Positions 26,968 through 34,636 are shown, numbered from the stretch's first letter. The stretch is DNA of 64,000 nucleotides from Gammaproteobacteria bacterium (GCA_021772915.1 JAJFLB010000023.1:62001-126000), one strand, 5' to 3'. The notes: a model not told the origin generated them from the sequence alone. Translations and numbers: made by a program.

Positions 26968-27582
26968 ATGAATAGCAAAACAATCCATCGCAATGTCTGG
27001 GTGCTGGCACTGAGCCTGTGTCTCGGCGTCATTTTCACCCACGCAACAGCATATGCTGCTGAGAAAAGAAAAGCTAGGTTTATGCCCAAGCCCAAGCCCG
27101 TTTGCACAAGCACCGTAGAAGTGACAGGGTTGCACTATCCGAACCAGTCCTGTGCACAGTCCCAAGCCAACTTTCAGGCCGGCATGCTCACCAATTTTCA
27201 ATTCACCTCAAAATGCCCAGCACCGAGCGCACTTACATCGGTCTTCAACGTTTCCTGTCAGAATGCGCCGACCCAGGGGTTTAATACTGGGTCAGTGTAT
27301 AAGGGGACCGCTTGTTGCACTGCGCCGCAGGTAGTCATCTCCAATCTACCGATGCAAGGTGGTAATGAGAAGACCCCCTGTCCAGGGCTGGGAGTCATCT
27401 ACACGCGGGCGGACGCGCCTTTGGTACCCTATCTCAACATCATGCTTGCCAGCCTTGATCAGCAATGTGCGACAAAGGGACCAGGGTTCAAGTTGCAATC
27501 GATCAAGTTTCTGACGTGCTGCGCAGATCCGCGCGGCCCCGGCTTCGGGCCGAACGCTACTGCGGACCTGACTTGCGGATGA
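26968..27582 (+). CDS. Secreted Cys-rich hypothetical protein
   Basis: The 204-residue protein starts behind GAGGAGC and has a signal peptide (MNSKTIHRNVWVLALSLCLGVIFTHATAYAA). The mature chain has about 13 cysteines, including C-C pairs (TACCTAP, LTCCADP), so it is probably disulfide-rich and extracellular. No family is recognised. It is between two WxxW remnants and shares the Cys-rich secreted character of the island proteins, but has no WxxW domain. Confidence 0.7.
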   Translation: MNSKTIHRNVWVLALSLCLGVIFTHATAYAAEKRKARFMPKPKPVCTSTVEVTGLHYPNQSCAQSQANFQAGMLTNFQFTSKCPAPSALTSVFNVSCQNAPTQGFNTGSVYKGTACCTAPQVVISNLPMQGGNEKTPCPGLGVIYTRADAPLVPYLNIMLASLDQQCATKGPGFKLQSIKFLTCCADPRGPGFGPNATADLTCG

Positions 27583-27883
27583 AGAGCCAAAAGAGCTAGC
27601 AAAAATGGATCCCAGGAGAATTGATGCTACACATACACAGCCCACTGACGGTGATGCTCAAAGCAAAACCCTCTACGCTCGACTTTTTTCGTCGATTTAA
27701 CTTGGTTTGGTATTTAACGAAATCGTCCAGATAAGCTTTACATATGAGGTTATTTTAAAACCAATTGAGCTTGTTTTAGAACAAAAGTCTGGGAACCCAT
27801 CGCTCAAGAGACATGGGTGGCTTTGCTTTTTGTTTGAGTAGTGGATGTCCTCGTCCTTATTCATCCGCACGCCGAATGCGCTG
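27583..27883. other. Non-coding island spacer
   Basis: This AT-rich stretch has no supported gene. It contains a hairpin at 27784-27819 (AAAGTCTGGGAACCCAT ... ATGGGTG) that resembles one at 30993-31038. A short TCGAC/GTCGA inverted repeat around T residues near 27678-27696 is too weak to call a terminator. Confidence 0.5.
27784..27819. repeat. ACCCAT/ATGGGTG hairpin, copy 1
   Basis: AAAGTCTGGGAACCCAT is followed after about 14 bases by ATGGGTG, so the second half can fold back. A similar AAAGTCTGGACACCCAT ... ATGGGTG arrangement is at 30993-31038 inside the right IS91-like copy. Both are probably traces of mobile-element sequence. Confidence 0.4.
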
Positions 27884-28058
27884 TTCAATGGACGTGTAGT
27901 TAGAGTCCTCCGGTGTCGTACCAGGACAGGAAAGGATTGGCTGAATGCGGGTCAGGTCTATACCCCGCAACAGAAACGTTGGTGGATCGTGTATGAACTC
28001 TACCCAGCCCGAGGGGGGGAGATGTCTGGACTATGAAGTGCGCTTTTTGTGTCCATAA
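27884..28058 (+). pseudogene. Decayed 3' end of a WxxW-domain gene
   Basis: The sequence CGTACCAGGACAGGAAAGGA onward closely matches the end of the 23738 gene, including GKDWLNAGQVYT and the final DYEVRFLCP codons and TAA, but frameshifts after QVYT and an upstream deletion break the frame. It is part of the second copy of the 630-bp direct repeat. Confidence 0.75.
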
Positions 28059-28191
28059 ACGATCTGCCTTCTCTTCGATTTAAGCTCATCACCTGTTTTC
28101 AAGAACTTCCTTTCAAATGAAATTTGTGCCTGTGTTCCAATAATTACCAACTTTTATTCATATTAAACATATAGATATATCGGTTTAAAAG

Positions 28192-28212
28192 CTTGGGGAC
28201 TTTTCGATCACG
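28192..28212 (+). promoter_or_regulatory. Shared island promoter motif, copy 3
   Basis: TTGGGGACTTTTCGATCACG at 28193-28212 lies 106 bp before the second 67-codon ORF, at nearly the same distance as in copy 2. It would drive the coupled small ORF and FG-GAP gene. Confidence 0.5.
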
Positions 28213-28318
28213 ATTGTTTTTCAGCCATGGGGATACTGGTGTGCACTGAGAGCGTTGCTGCATAGACCAGCAATCATTTGATTCTATCCGATGACTTTTA
28301 TTTTTAGGAGAAGTCTTG

Positions 28319-28522
28319 ATGAACACCAGGGCAACCAGTGGCCCGGCCAAGCTGAAGAACACGCTATCAGGAGTAGTGCTTACAACTTTACCCATGATGT
28401 CAAGCGACTCAGCTTGGTCCGGCTACGCGATACCGCAGCTAGGAACACCTGTCTGGATTTCTGCAGACGCAGGCATTGGTACTACTAATCAATATTTCAG
28501 CACTGACGGGGGCTTACAATGA
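28319..28522 (+). CDS. Possible 67-residue leader ORF, copy 2
   Basis: This is the homolog of 24792-24995 (MNTRATSGP...STDGGLQ) with the same TTTTTAGGAGAAG ribosome site. Its stop overlaps the ATG of the FG-GAP gene (ATGA), so if translated it would couple to that gene. The substitution pattern between the copies does not prove selection on the protein. Confidence 0.4.
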   Translation: MNTRATSGPAKLKNTLSGVVLTTLPMMSSDSAWSGYAIPQLGTPVWISADAGIGTTNQYFSTDGGLQ

Positions 28523-30465
28523 AAAAGAATTCCTTAAACAAATCGACTATCAGCACATCAAAGTTAATCAGTCAAATTGTCACACGTATGACGCTTATTA
28601 TCAGCCTGACATACGTTCTCATGCCTGCTGTTGGGCTGGCGCAAACGCTATCCTTCGACGCAGCCACATTCTACCAAATGGGACAGCGTATGGAGACTAA
28701 TATAAGGATTGGCGACTTCAATGGCGATCTTGTGCCAGATATTGCTTCTGCGGATTCATATGTTGGTCGCATTTTTATTCGCTTAGGCAATGGTGATGGC
28801 ACGTTTGGCTCAGCCACGAGCTTCGCTGCATTTGGAGTAATACGCGCTCTGGCAATTGGCGATCTTGATGGTGATGAAAAGCTTGACCTCGTCACTGCAA
28901 ACAATATTGGCAACCGTGTTTATGTTCTTTTAGGCAATGGTGATGGTACGTTTGGCTCTGCCACGAGCTTTATTGTTGGCTATAGACCAAACGATGTGGA
29001 GATTGGTGACATAAACGGTGACTTCATAGCAGATATAGTTTCAGTAAATTACGGCTCAACCGATATATCAATTCTTATTGGCGTCGGTGATGGCACGTTT
29101 GGTGCCCAGACGACGATAGCCTTAAGTTATCAGCCATACAGAGTTGAAATTGCTGACCTAGATGATGATGGCAATGGGGACCTGGTCGTTTCAAGTTATT
29201 ACAGTTCCACGAACCAGATTTTCTTGGGTAGCGGTGGTGGTGCGTTTGGTAGTCCCACAACCTTTGTTACCGGGACAAATCCAGGTGATGTGGTGATCGC
29301 AAATCTCAATAATGACTCTATACCGGATATTGCTCTGCCAAATGTAGGAAGCGACGATGCCTCGATCCTTATAGGCGTGGGCGACGGCACGTTTGGTGCC
29401 CCCACGAATATCAATTTTGGAATGCTCTCGAGTCTGGAGTTTGGCGATTTAGATTGTGATGGCAAGCTCGATATGGTGGCGACCGGCGGCGGAGAGGTCA
29501 ACGTACTCTTGGGCTTCGGCGACGGCACGTTTGGTGCCTCCACGAATTTCGTGCAGACAGGCGGGGTAAGCGCGATTAGTGATTTCGATGGTGATGGCAA
29601 GCTCGACCTGGCTTTGGCGGAAAACTGGTTTTTTCCTAATCCTAGAAATATCGCCGGCGTGTGGATTCTTTTGAATGCTACTGACACACCGCCAAAGTGT
29701 AACTTCGACCACTTCCTTTCCTACGATGTCAAGACGACAAAGAAGACGCCGAAGTTTGAGGAACGGGAGATATTCCTTAAAGACCAGTTCCTGGAAGGAT
29801 TATTCCGGGTGGAGAAACCCGAGGAACTGCTCAATCCGGCGGACAAGAACGGTGAGGGGATCAGCGATTTCGATTCTCATTTATTGTCCTACAAAGTCAA
29901 AGAGCGGGGAGACCTGGGTCATTTCAGGCTGGCTGGCATCCTGGTTGAGAACCAGTTCGGATCACTCATAGTGGATGTGGAAGAACCCGACCGCCTGCTC
30001 GTACCGGCATCCAAGAGTCTGTCTGAACTGCTGTCCCCACCGGACCCGAGTGCTCACAACGTGGATCATTTCCTGTGCTACAAGATTCAGGACGATGACG
30101 ATGACGATGACCATGGTCACGATTCCAAGGATTCAAGTGAATCAAGGGACGAGGATTCAGAAGAGAAAGACAACCATCCCACGATCCAGGTCCTGGTGCA
30201 GGATCAGTTTGACAATGCGCCCAGGTTGTTTGACGTCAAACAGCCGAAGCGGTTGTGCAACCCGGTTGACAAAAATGGTGAAGGGATCAAGAACCCGGAT
30301 AACCACCTGCTTTGCTACAAGGTCAAGCCGGCAAAAGGCGAACGTAAGCATGAGAAGATCAAAGGGATATTTGTCAATGACCCGTTCGGGCCGAATCAGG
30401 TGGATACCAAGAAGGAAAAGGAGCTCTGCGTACCGTCGACGAAAACCCTTCCTCCACTGGGCTGA
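28519..30465 (+). CDS. Secreted FG-GAP/VCBS beta-propeller protein
   Basis: The 648-residue protein has a signal peptide ending near Ala41 (VGLAQ), seven FG-GAP/VCBS repeats (about residues 60-385, each with D.DGD or D.NGD calcium loops and GDGTFG), and three C-terminal modules of ~85 residues with the pattern HFLcYKvK ... DQFG ... P..LC.P..K. A long Asp/Glu/Ser/His linker (about 525-560) separates the second and third modules. The propeller suggests Ca2+-dependent ligand binding outside the cell. It has no WxxW domain but shares the promoter, leader ORF and repeat with the WxxW units, so it is likely part of the same regulon. Confidence 0.85.
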   Translation: MKKNSLNKSTISTSKLISQIVTRMTLIISLTYVLMPAVGLAQTLSFDAATFYQMGQRMETNIRIGDFNGDLVPDIASADSYVGRIFIRLGNGDGTFGSATSFAAFGVIRALAIGDLDGDEKLDLVTANNIGNRVYVLLGNGDGTFGSATSFIVGYRPNDVEIGDINGDFIADIVSVNYGSTDISILIGVGDGTFGAQTTIALSYQPYRVEIADLDDDGNGDLVVSSYYSSTNQIFLGSGGGAFGSPTTFVTGTNPGDVVIANLNNDSIPDIALPNVGSDDASILIGVGDGTFGAPTNINFGMLSSLEFGDLDCDGKLDMVATGGGEVNVLLGFGDGTFGASTNFVQTGGVSAISDFDGDGKLDLALAENWFFPNPRNIAGVWILLNATDTPPKCNFDHFLSYDVKTTKKTPKFEEREIFLKDQFLEGLFRVEKPEELLNPADKNGEGISDFDSHLLSYKVKERGDLGHFRLAGILVENQFGSLIVDVEEPDRLLVPASKSLSELLSPPDPSAHNVDHFLCYKIQDDDDDDDHGHDSKDSSESRDEDSEEKDNHPTIQVLVQDQFDNAPRLFDVKQPKRLCNPVDKNGEGIKNPDNHLLCYKVKPAKGERKHEKIKGIFVNDPFGPNQVDTKKEKELCVPSTKTLPPLG

Positions 30466-30470
30466 ATCCC

Positions 30471-30531
30471 GTAGGACTGATGAGCTTGCTCATCGGGAAC
30501 AATTCCCGACCAGCTTGCTGGTCGGTCCTAC
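30471..30531. repeat. Cloverleaf-like palindromic element
   Basis: A GTAGGAC/GTCCTAC outer stem encloses three nested hairpins: GATGAGCTTGCTCATC, GGGAA/TTCCC, and GACCAGCTTGCTGGTC. The element starts 5 bp after the FG-GAP stop codon. Its GTAGGA edge resembles REP/BIME-type repeats of gammaproteobacteria; it could also act as a transcription terminator or mRNA-stabilising structure. Confidence 0.75.
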
Positions 30532-30992
30532 ATCACCAAAGAATTTTTTGACTCTGACTCCTTAATTCCGGTGACTCAGGTTGAATCGGTTTTTTGGATT
30601 CATTTCCCCAGTTCTTTTTGCACCTCCAGCAAGGCCTGTGTAATTTCTTCTTGTCGTCCTGCATCGGCCAGGTAGGCGTGAAGTGTTGACAGGGGAGACT
30701 ATGGGCTAGGTATTGAGCTGCGAAAGTAGTAAGCAACGAGGTGTTAATGTTCTTAAGCGAAGCAGAAGACAAAAACCGTACAAACGCGCGTATAAGTAGT
30801 TTAAACGCTATATTGCCAGAAAACTCAAAGTACCGAACGGCTATTCGTATCAGGCTTTTAGCCAGACTGCCACGTAATTTGAGCCTATTTGAGCAGCCAA
30901 GACTGAATTCTAACCGGATTCATATGCGTTTTACCCCAATTCTCACGCTTGGGGCGATAGAAAACTTACCGTTCCTTTCTCGGGATCAGTGA

Positions 30993-31038
30993 GAAAGTCT
31001 GGACACCCATATTATCTGCACCTAAAGTCATGGGTGTT
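30993..31038. repeat. ACCCAT/ATGGGTG hairpin, copy 2
   Basis: AAAGTCTGGACACCCAT is followed by ATGGGTGTTC, so GGACACCCAT and ATGGGTGTTC can pair across a ~19-base loop. It resembles the hairpin at 27784-27819 and lies inside the IS91-like element. Confidence 0.4.
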
Positions 31039-31133
31039 CAATCCTCATCCCTAATCCTTATCCGACTTCGACTGACATGTGATTGGTCGGGCGCTGTGGC
31101 AAAAGCTGCGGAGTGTTGTAGGATAGGGATTAG

Positions 31134-32145
31134 ATGTGGGTGTCTAGGCTTTTTTGGCTTTTTCGGAAATTCAATCTGTTTCTCGATGGTGTCTACATTG
31201 ACACTAAACATGGATCTTCACGATTTCATTGGGTCAAAGCCCCGAGCAGCGCTGAACTTACCCGATTAACCCACACCATTGCCCACCGGGTTGCCTGCTA
31301 CCTGGAGCACCAGGGCTTATTGGTGCGCGATGGTGAGAGTAGCTATCTCACCTCAGAAGGTGCATACATCGATCATGAACCACCTGTTGGGAAGTTGACG
31401 TGAAGGGATTCACTAATGCCGCGAGGGCAGGGATGCACAGGAGCGGTCCATTACCTACCGAATTGCCATGGGACCAAAGCAAGGCCGCAAGGTGTTCACG
31501 CTGCAAACCCTACCCAACCTTGAATCAGGTAACCCGTTTTCAGGCTCAGTGGGTGAAGCTGCCGGGTTTTCGCTGCATGCGGGTGTAGCCACCAATGCCA
31601 ATGAGCGGGAGAAGCTGGAACGCTTGTGCCGGTATATTACGAGACCAGCCGTATCCACAAAACGTCTATCAATGACCCGAAATGGCAGAGTGCGCTACGA
31701 GTTGAAAACGCCCTGGCGCAATGGCACCACCCATGTCATATTTGAACCGTTGGATTTTATCTCCAGGCTGGTTTCGCTTGTTCCCAAGCCACGCATTAAC
31801 CTTACACGCTTTCATGGTGTTTTCGCGTCGAACAGTCAGTATTGGATGCTGGTAACTCCTGCAAAGCGAGGTAGGGGAAAAACCGTCATTGCCCTAAATA
31901 ACCAAACACATGCCGAGAAACGGGCTTCGATGACATGGGCAAAGCGTTTAAAGCGGGTGTTCAATATCGACATTGAGACTTGTAGCGAATGCGGTGGTGA
32001 TGTCAAGATTATTGCCAGCATTGAAGACCCAGCAGTTATTCAGAAGATACTCGCCCACCTGGACGGCAGTGCAAATTCTGCGGAAACAGAACTGTTACCG
32101 GGTTGCCGGTCCCCGCCGAGTCTGCCAGCGGGATTGTTCGCTTGA
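31134..32145 (+). pseudogene. IS91-family transposase, frameshifted and truncated
   Basis: Two frames together encode most of an IS91-type transposase: the 31134-31403 part reads FLDGVYIDTKHGSSRFHW, then SAELTRLTHTIAHRV and EHQGLLVRDGESSYL; after an interruption and a frame change, 31450-32145 continues with [74 protein letters not shown] and [11 protein letters not shown]. The N-terminal zinc-binding and first HUH regions are missing, so the gene is inactive. Confidence 0.88.
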
Positions 32146-32409
32146 AGAAACTTAGCTATAGCGCTTTGCCACTCTCAATTTGGTGGCGGTATGGCTTTTA
32201 TCGTCTGGGCTTCGAAATTGGCGTGAAATAGAACGTAAATCGAGTAAAATCCAGTCTTCACTAATCAACTGATGCGACAATTCGCAGCGAACCAAGCAAA
32301 ATGTTGACGTAAAGTGAAGTTCAATATATGCAGGTTTCTGGCAATATAGCTTTAGTACCTCCTATACCCTCGCCTTCTGCTGTTGTAAAACATCTCGATA
32401 TAATCGACC

Positions 32410-32527
32410 ACATCACTTTGAACGCCTGACCAGAGCAAACCTTGCCTCATTGCCCACAACTGCCGATGTTGTTCTGGATCTGGATGACAAACACGGAATA
32501 CATGCCGTACATTTGCCCAACGACTAG
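32410..32527 (+). pseudogene. Second 3' end of the P-loop kinase gene
   Basis: One frame reads HFERLTRANLASLPTTADVV and then DLDDKH...LPND followed by TAG, which aligns with the end of the kinase at 19821 (HFERLTRANLARLPAVANVV, DDNH) at roughly 60% protein identity. It ends 43 bp from the stop codon of the convergent hemolysin-III gene, the spacing expected for an original gene junction. It is best explained as the original kinase tail, displaced by the island. Bases 32146-32409 before it belong to the IS91-like right end. Confidence 0.75.
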
Positions 32528-32570
32528 TGCTCCGTCCACGTGATAACTACGGATTCAGAGCAGTGGTCTC

Positions 32571-33218
32571 TTACCCTCTGGGCAAAACATGGCTGTACAC
32601 CGCGACAAAGTGACAAAAACTGCCAAGCAATACAAACAGGTGAAAAAGCGCGTGGTTAAACCGGATTTTTCCCATGCTGTACATGATTGCACCCAGCGTG
32701 TAGGCCACACCACCTGCAAATAACCAAAACATTCCGTCTGAAGAAAGGCTGTTCATCAGTGGGTTGATGGCAAAAACAATGATCCATCCCATGAACACGT
32801 ACAGCACTGTCGAAAGCAGGTCGTATTTGCCGGTGTAGAATAATTTCAGTGTGACCCCGGCGACCGCCATTGACCAGGTCACCACAAATATTGTCCACCC
32901 GGTCGGACCATGCAGTGTTACCAGTGCAAACGGTGTGTAGGTTCCGGCAATCAATGCATAAATGGTCGCGTGGTCCATGATGCGCAAACGGCTTCTCAGC
33001 GCGGGCTCTTTCGCGCCATGATAAAAAGTTGACGCAGTATAAAGAGCGATCAAGCTAACACCAAAAAAGCTGACACTGACAATGTGCCAAATGGTGCCAA
33101 ACTGGATTGCACGTGAAAGCATCGCCACCAGTGCAACACCACTCAGTACCAGGCCGATGGCGTGGGAGGTGATATTGAATTTCTCTTCACCGGATGAGTA
33201 GTGCTTTAACCCGTCCAT
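32571..33218 (-). CDS. Hemolysin III / PAQR-family membrane protein
   Basis: The 215-residue protein has seven transmembrane helices and PAQR motifs: KFNITSHAIGLVLSGVALVA, ALYTASTFYHGAKEP, RIMDHATIYALIAGTYTPF and NHALFHLFVLLGSFCHF, with the Asp and His residues that bind zinc in this family. The ATG at 33218 follows AGGGAGGGA; 27 upstream in-frame residues overlap the helicase gene region and are not needed. It is the third gene of the yaiI-dbpA unit. Activity as a true hemolysin is unproven for most members. Confidence 0.9.
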   Translation of the reverse strand: MDGLKHYSSGEEKFNITSHAIGLVLSGVALVAMLSRAIQFGTIWHIVSVSFFGVSLIALYTASTFYHGAKEPALRSRLRIMDHATIYALIAGTYTPFALVTLHGPTGWTIFVVTWSMAVAGVTLKLFYTGKYDLLSTVLYVFMGWIIVFAINPLMNSLSSDGMFWLFAGGVAYTLGAIMYSMGKIRFNHALFHLFVLLGSFCHFVAVYSHVLPRG

Positions 33219-33246
33219 GGCTGGTCCCTCCCTTTGTCTATAGCTT

Positions 33247-34635
33247 TCACGACTGGCTGAGCTTTCGGACCCGAATGGCACGTCCTTTGACTCTTCCATT
33301 ACTTAGGTAGCTGAGCGCCTGGTGTAGTGCATTACGCTCAATGGCCACGAAGCTGGTCATCTCGAAAATGTCTATTTTTCCGACCTGAGAACTGGCAAGA
33401 CCAGCATCTCCGGTCAGGGCGCCCAGAATGTCCCCGGGTCGAAGTTTGTTTTTTCGTCCCGCATCAAGCTGGATGGTAGCCATGGGTGCGCGCAAACTGA
33501 ACTCTGAATCACGCTCCAGGGAGGCATAAACATCACAGATGCAGGGCTTATTCATGAACTGCTCTATGGCATTCACACGGACTTGCTCAGACTCGGTGAA
33601 AATACTGAGTGCCTGGCCTCTCTCCCCGGCACGGCCCGTGCGGCCAATGCGATGGACGTAAATTTCCGGATCACGTGGTAACTCGTAATTAATTACCGCC
33701 GCTATTGCCTTGATATCCAGACCACGCGCGGCGACATCAGTCGCGACCAACACCGAACAGCTGTTATTTCCAAACTGCACCAACACCTGGTCGCGCTCAC
33801 GCTGCTCGAGGTCACCGTGGATTGCCAGTGCCTCAATCTGGTGGCCACGCAACAAACGCGCTACCTCGTCACATTGCTTTTTGGTATGGCAAAACACCAA
33901 GGTTGATGCGGGTCGGTAATGTTCAAACAGAGCCAGCAAGGTGTTATTGCGCTCGTGCTTTTTGACCTCGTAAAACACTTGCTCGATCACACCGCTCTGG
34001 TGCTCGGTGTCTACCGTAACCGTTTCCGGGTTACGCAAAACTGAGCGGCACATACGCTTGATCGCATTGGGATACGTAGCAGAAAACAGCAGGGTTTGAC
34101 GCTTTTTTGGAGTCTGCGCAATGATTTCGGTCATCACATCAAAAAAACCCATGTCCAGCATCCGGTCGGCTTCATCCAGTACCAGTGTATTCAATCCATT
34201 GAGCTTCAAAGTCTCTCTACGCAAATGATCCTGAATGCGTCCCGGGGTACCCACTGCAATATGGGCTCCGTGCTCAAGCGAGCCTCTCTGCGGTCCAAAG
34301 GGCTTGCCACCGCAGAGCAAAATCAACTTGATATTGGCGACACTGCGCGCCAGTCTGCGTAGCTCTTTGCCCACCTGGTTAGCCAGTTCCCGGGTGGGAC
34401 ACAACACCAAAGCCTGCACCCCATAAAAGCGCGGATTGATTTTCTCCAGCAAACCGATACCAAAAGCGGCCGTTTTGCCGCTGCCGGTCTTGGCACGGGC
34501 GATCAGGTCTTTGCCACTCAAAATTATGGGCAGGCTCTGCGCCTGGATGGGTGTCATTTGCTTGTAACCAAGCGACAACAGGTTAGCTTTCTGTGCGCTG
34601 GATATAGGTAGGACTGAAAAGCTGTCAGCGGTCAT
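33247..34635 (-). CDS. dbpA: ATP-dependent RNA helicase DbpA
   Basis: The 462-residue protein has all DEAD-box motifs: Q motif with TPIQAQSLP, Walker A ARAKTGSGKTAAF, PTRELANQV, GTPGRIQDH, VLDEADRMLDMGF, SAT, and HRIGRTGRAG. Its C-terminal domain (KIDIFEMTSFVAIERNALHQA ... GRAIRVRKL) is the RNA-recognition fold that targets DbpA to hairpin 92 of 23S rRNA. It therefore acts in late 50S ribosome assembly. It starts one base after the yaiI stop and is probably co-transcribed with it. Confidence 0.95.
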   Translation of the reverse strand: MTADSFSVLPISSAQKANLLSLGYKQMTPIQAQSLPIILSGKDLIARAKTGSGKTAAFGIGLLEKINPRFYGVQALVLCPTRELANQVGKELRRLARSVANIKLILLCGGKPFGPQRGSLEHGAHIAVGTPGRIQDHLRRETLKLNGLNTLVLDEADRMLDMGFFDVMTEIIAQTPKKRQTLLFSATYPNAIKRMCRSVLRNPETVTVDTEHQSGVIEQVFYEVKKHERNNTLLALFEHYRPASTLVFCHTKKQCDEVARLLRGHQIEALAIHGDLEQRERDQVLVQFGNNSCSVLVATDVAARGLDIKAIAAVINYELPRDPEIYVHRIGRTGRAGERGQALSIFTESEQVRVNAIEQFMNKPCICDVYASLERDSEFSLRAPMATIQLDAGRKNKLRPGDILGALTGDAGLASSQVGKIDIFEMTSFVAIERNALHQALSYLSNGRVKGRAIRVRKLSQS

Positions 34636-34636
34636 T

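Larger units (their letters stand above)
27913..28548 (+). repeat. ~630-bp direct repeat, copy 2
   Basis: Second copy of 24385-25017, in the same orientation. It holds the decayed WxxW 3' end, the promoter motif, the second 67-codon ORF and the start of the intact FG-GAP gene. The two copies bracket 2.9 kb that includes the second WxxW gene and the Cys-rich gene, so homologous recombination could delete or duplicate that block. Confidence 0.9.
30790..32367 (+). mobile_element. IS91-like insertion sequence, right copy (decayed)
   Basis: The element has 33-bp imperfect ends: 30790-30822 on the plus strand and 32335-32367 on the minus strand agree at 25 of 33 positions and share GCTATATTGCCAGAAA. 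Longer subterminal similarity (AATTGGCGTGAAA-type sequence) also exists. A broken transposase gene lies inside. Inverted ends are not typical of classical IS91 elements. The 5' part (30823-31133) also holds hairpins at 30993-31038 and an imperfect CCCTAATCC/GGATTAG inverted repeat. It is in the same orientation as the partial copy at 19883-20206. Confidence 0.7.
19822..32409. mobile_element. ~12.6-kb accessory island inserted at the kinase 3' end
   Basis: The island lies between the intact kinase gene and a second, diverged copy of that gene's 3' end. IS91-like remnants in the same orientation lie at its left (19883-20206) and right (30790-32367) edges, as in a composite transposon. The 10.6 kb between them (20207-30789) carries one large regulator and several secreted or Cys-rich proteins, plus duplicated and decayed fragments. 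AT-richer stretches (for example 24530-25400 and 27600-28700) contrast with the flanking core genes. The boundaries are inferred from these repeats; no tRNA or integrase gene is present. Confidence 0.6.

Noticed and set aside
27678-27696. TCGAC/GTCGA inverted repeat around T residues as a terminator
   Set aside because: The stem is only five bases and the T run is inside the loop, not after the stem.
29975-30565. 196-residue plus-strand frame within the FG-GAP gene
   Set aside because: It is an Arg-rich frameshifted reading of the same DNA and has no own ribosome site.
30600-30700. Minus-strand fragment reading HAYLADAGRQEEITQALLEV
   Set aside because: It looks protein-like but is open for only ~33 codons, has a stop just upstream and has no recognised family; it may be the end of a lost gene.
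33230-33242. TTTGTCTATAGC upstream of the PAQR gene, like a unit of the 23-bp array
   Set aside because: It is a single 12-base match without the GCCANNNTGGC part; chance is likely.
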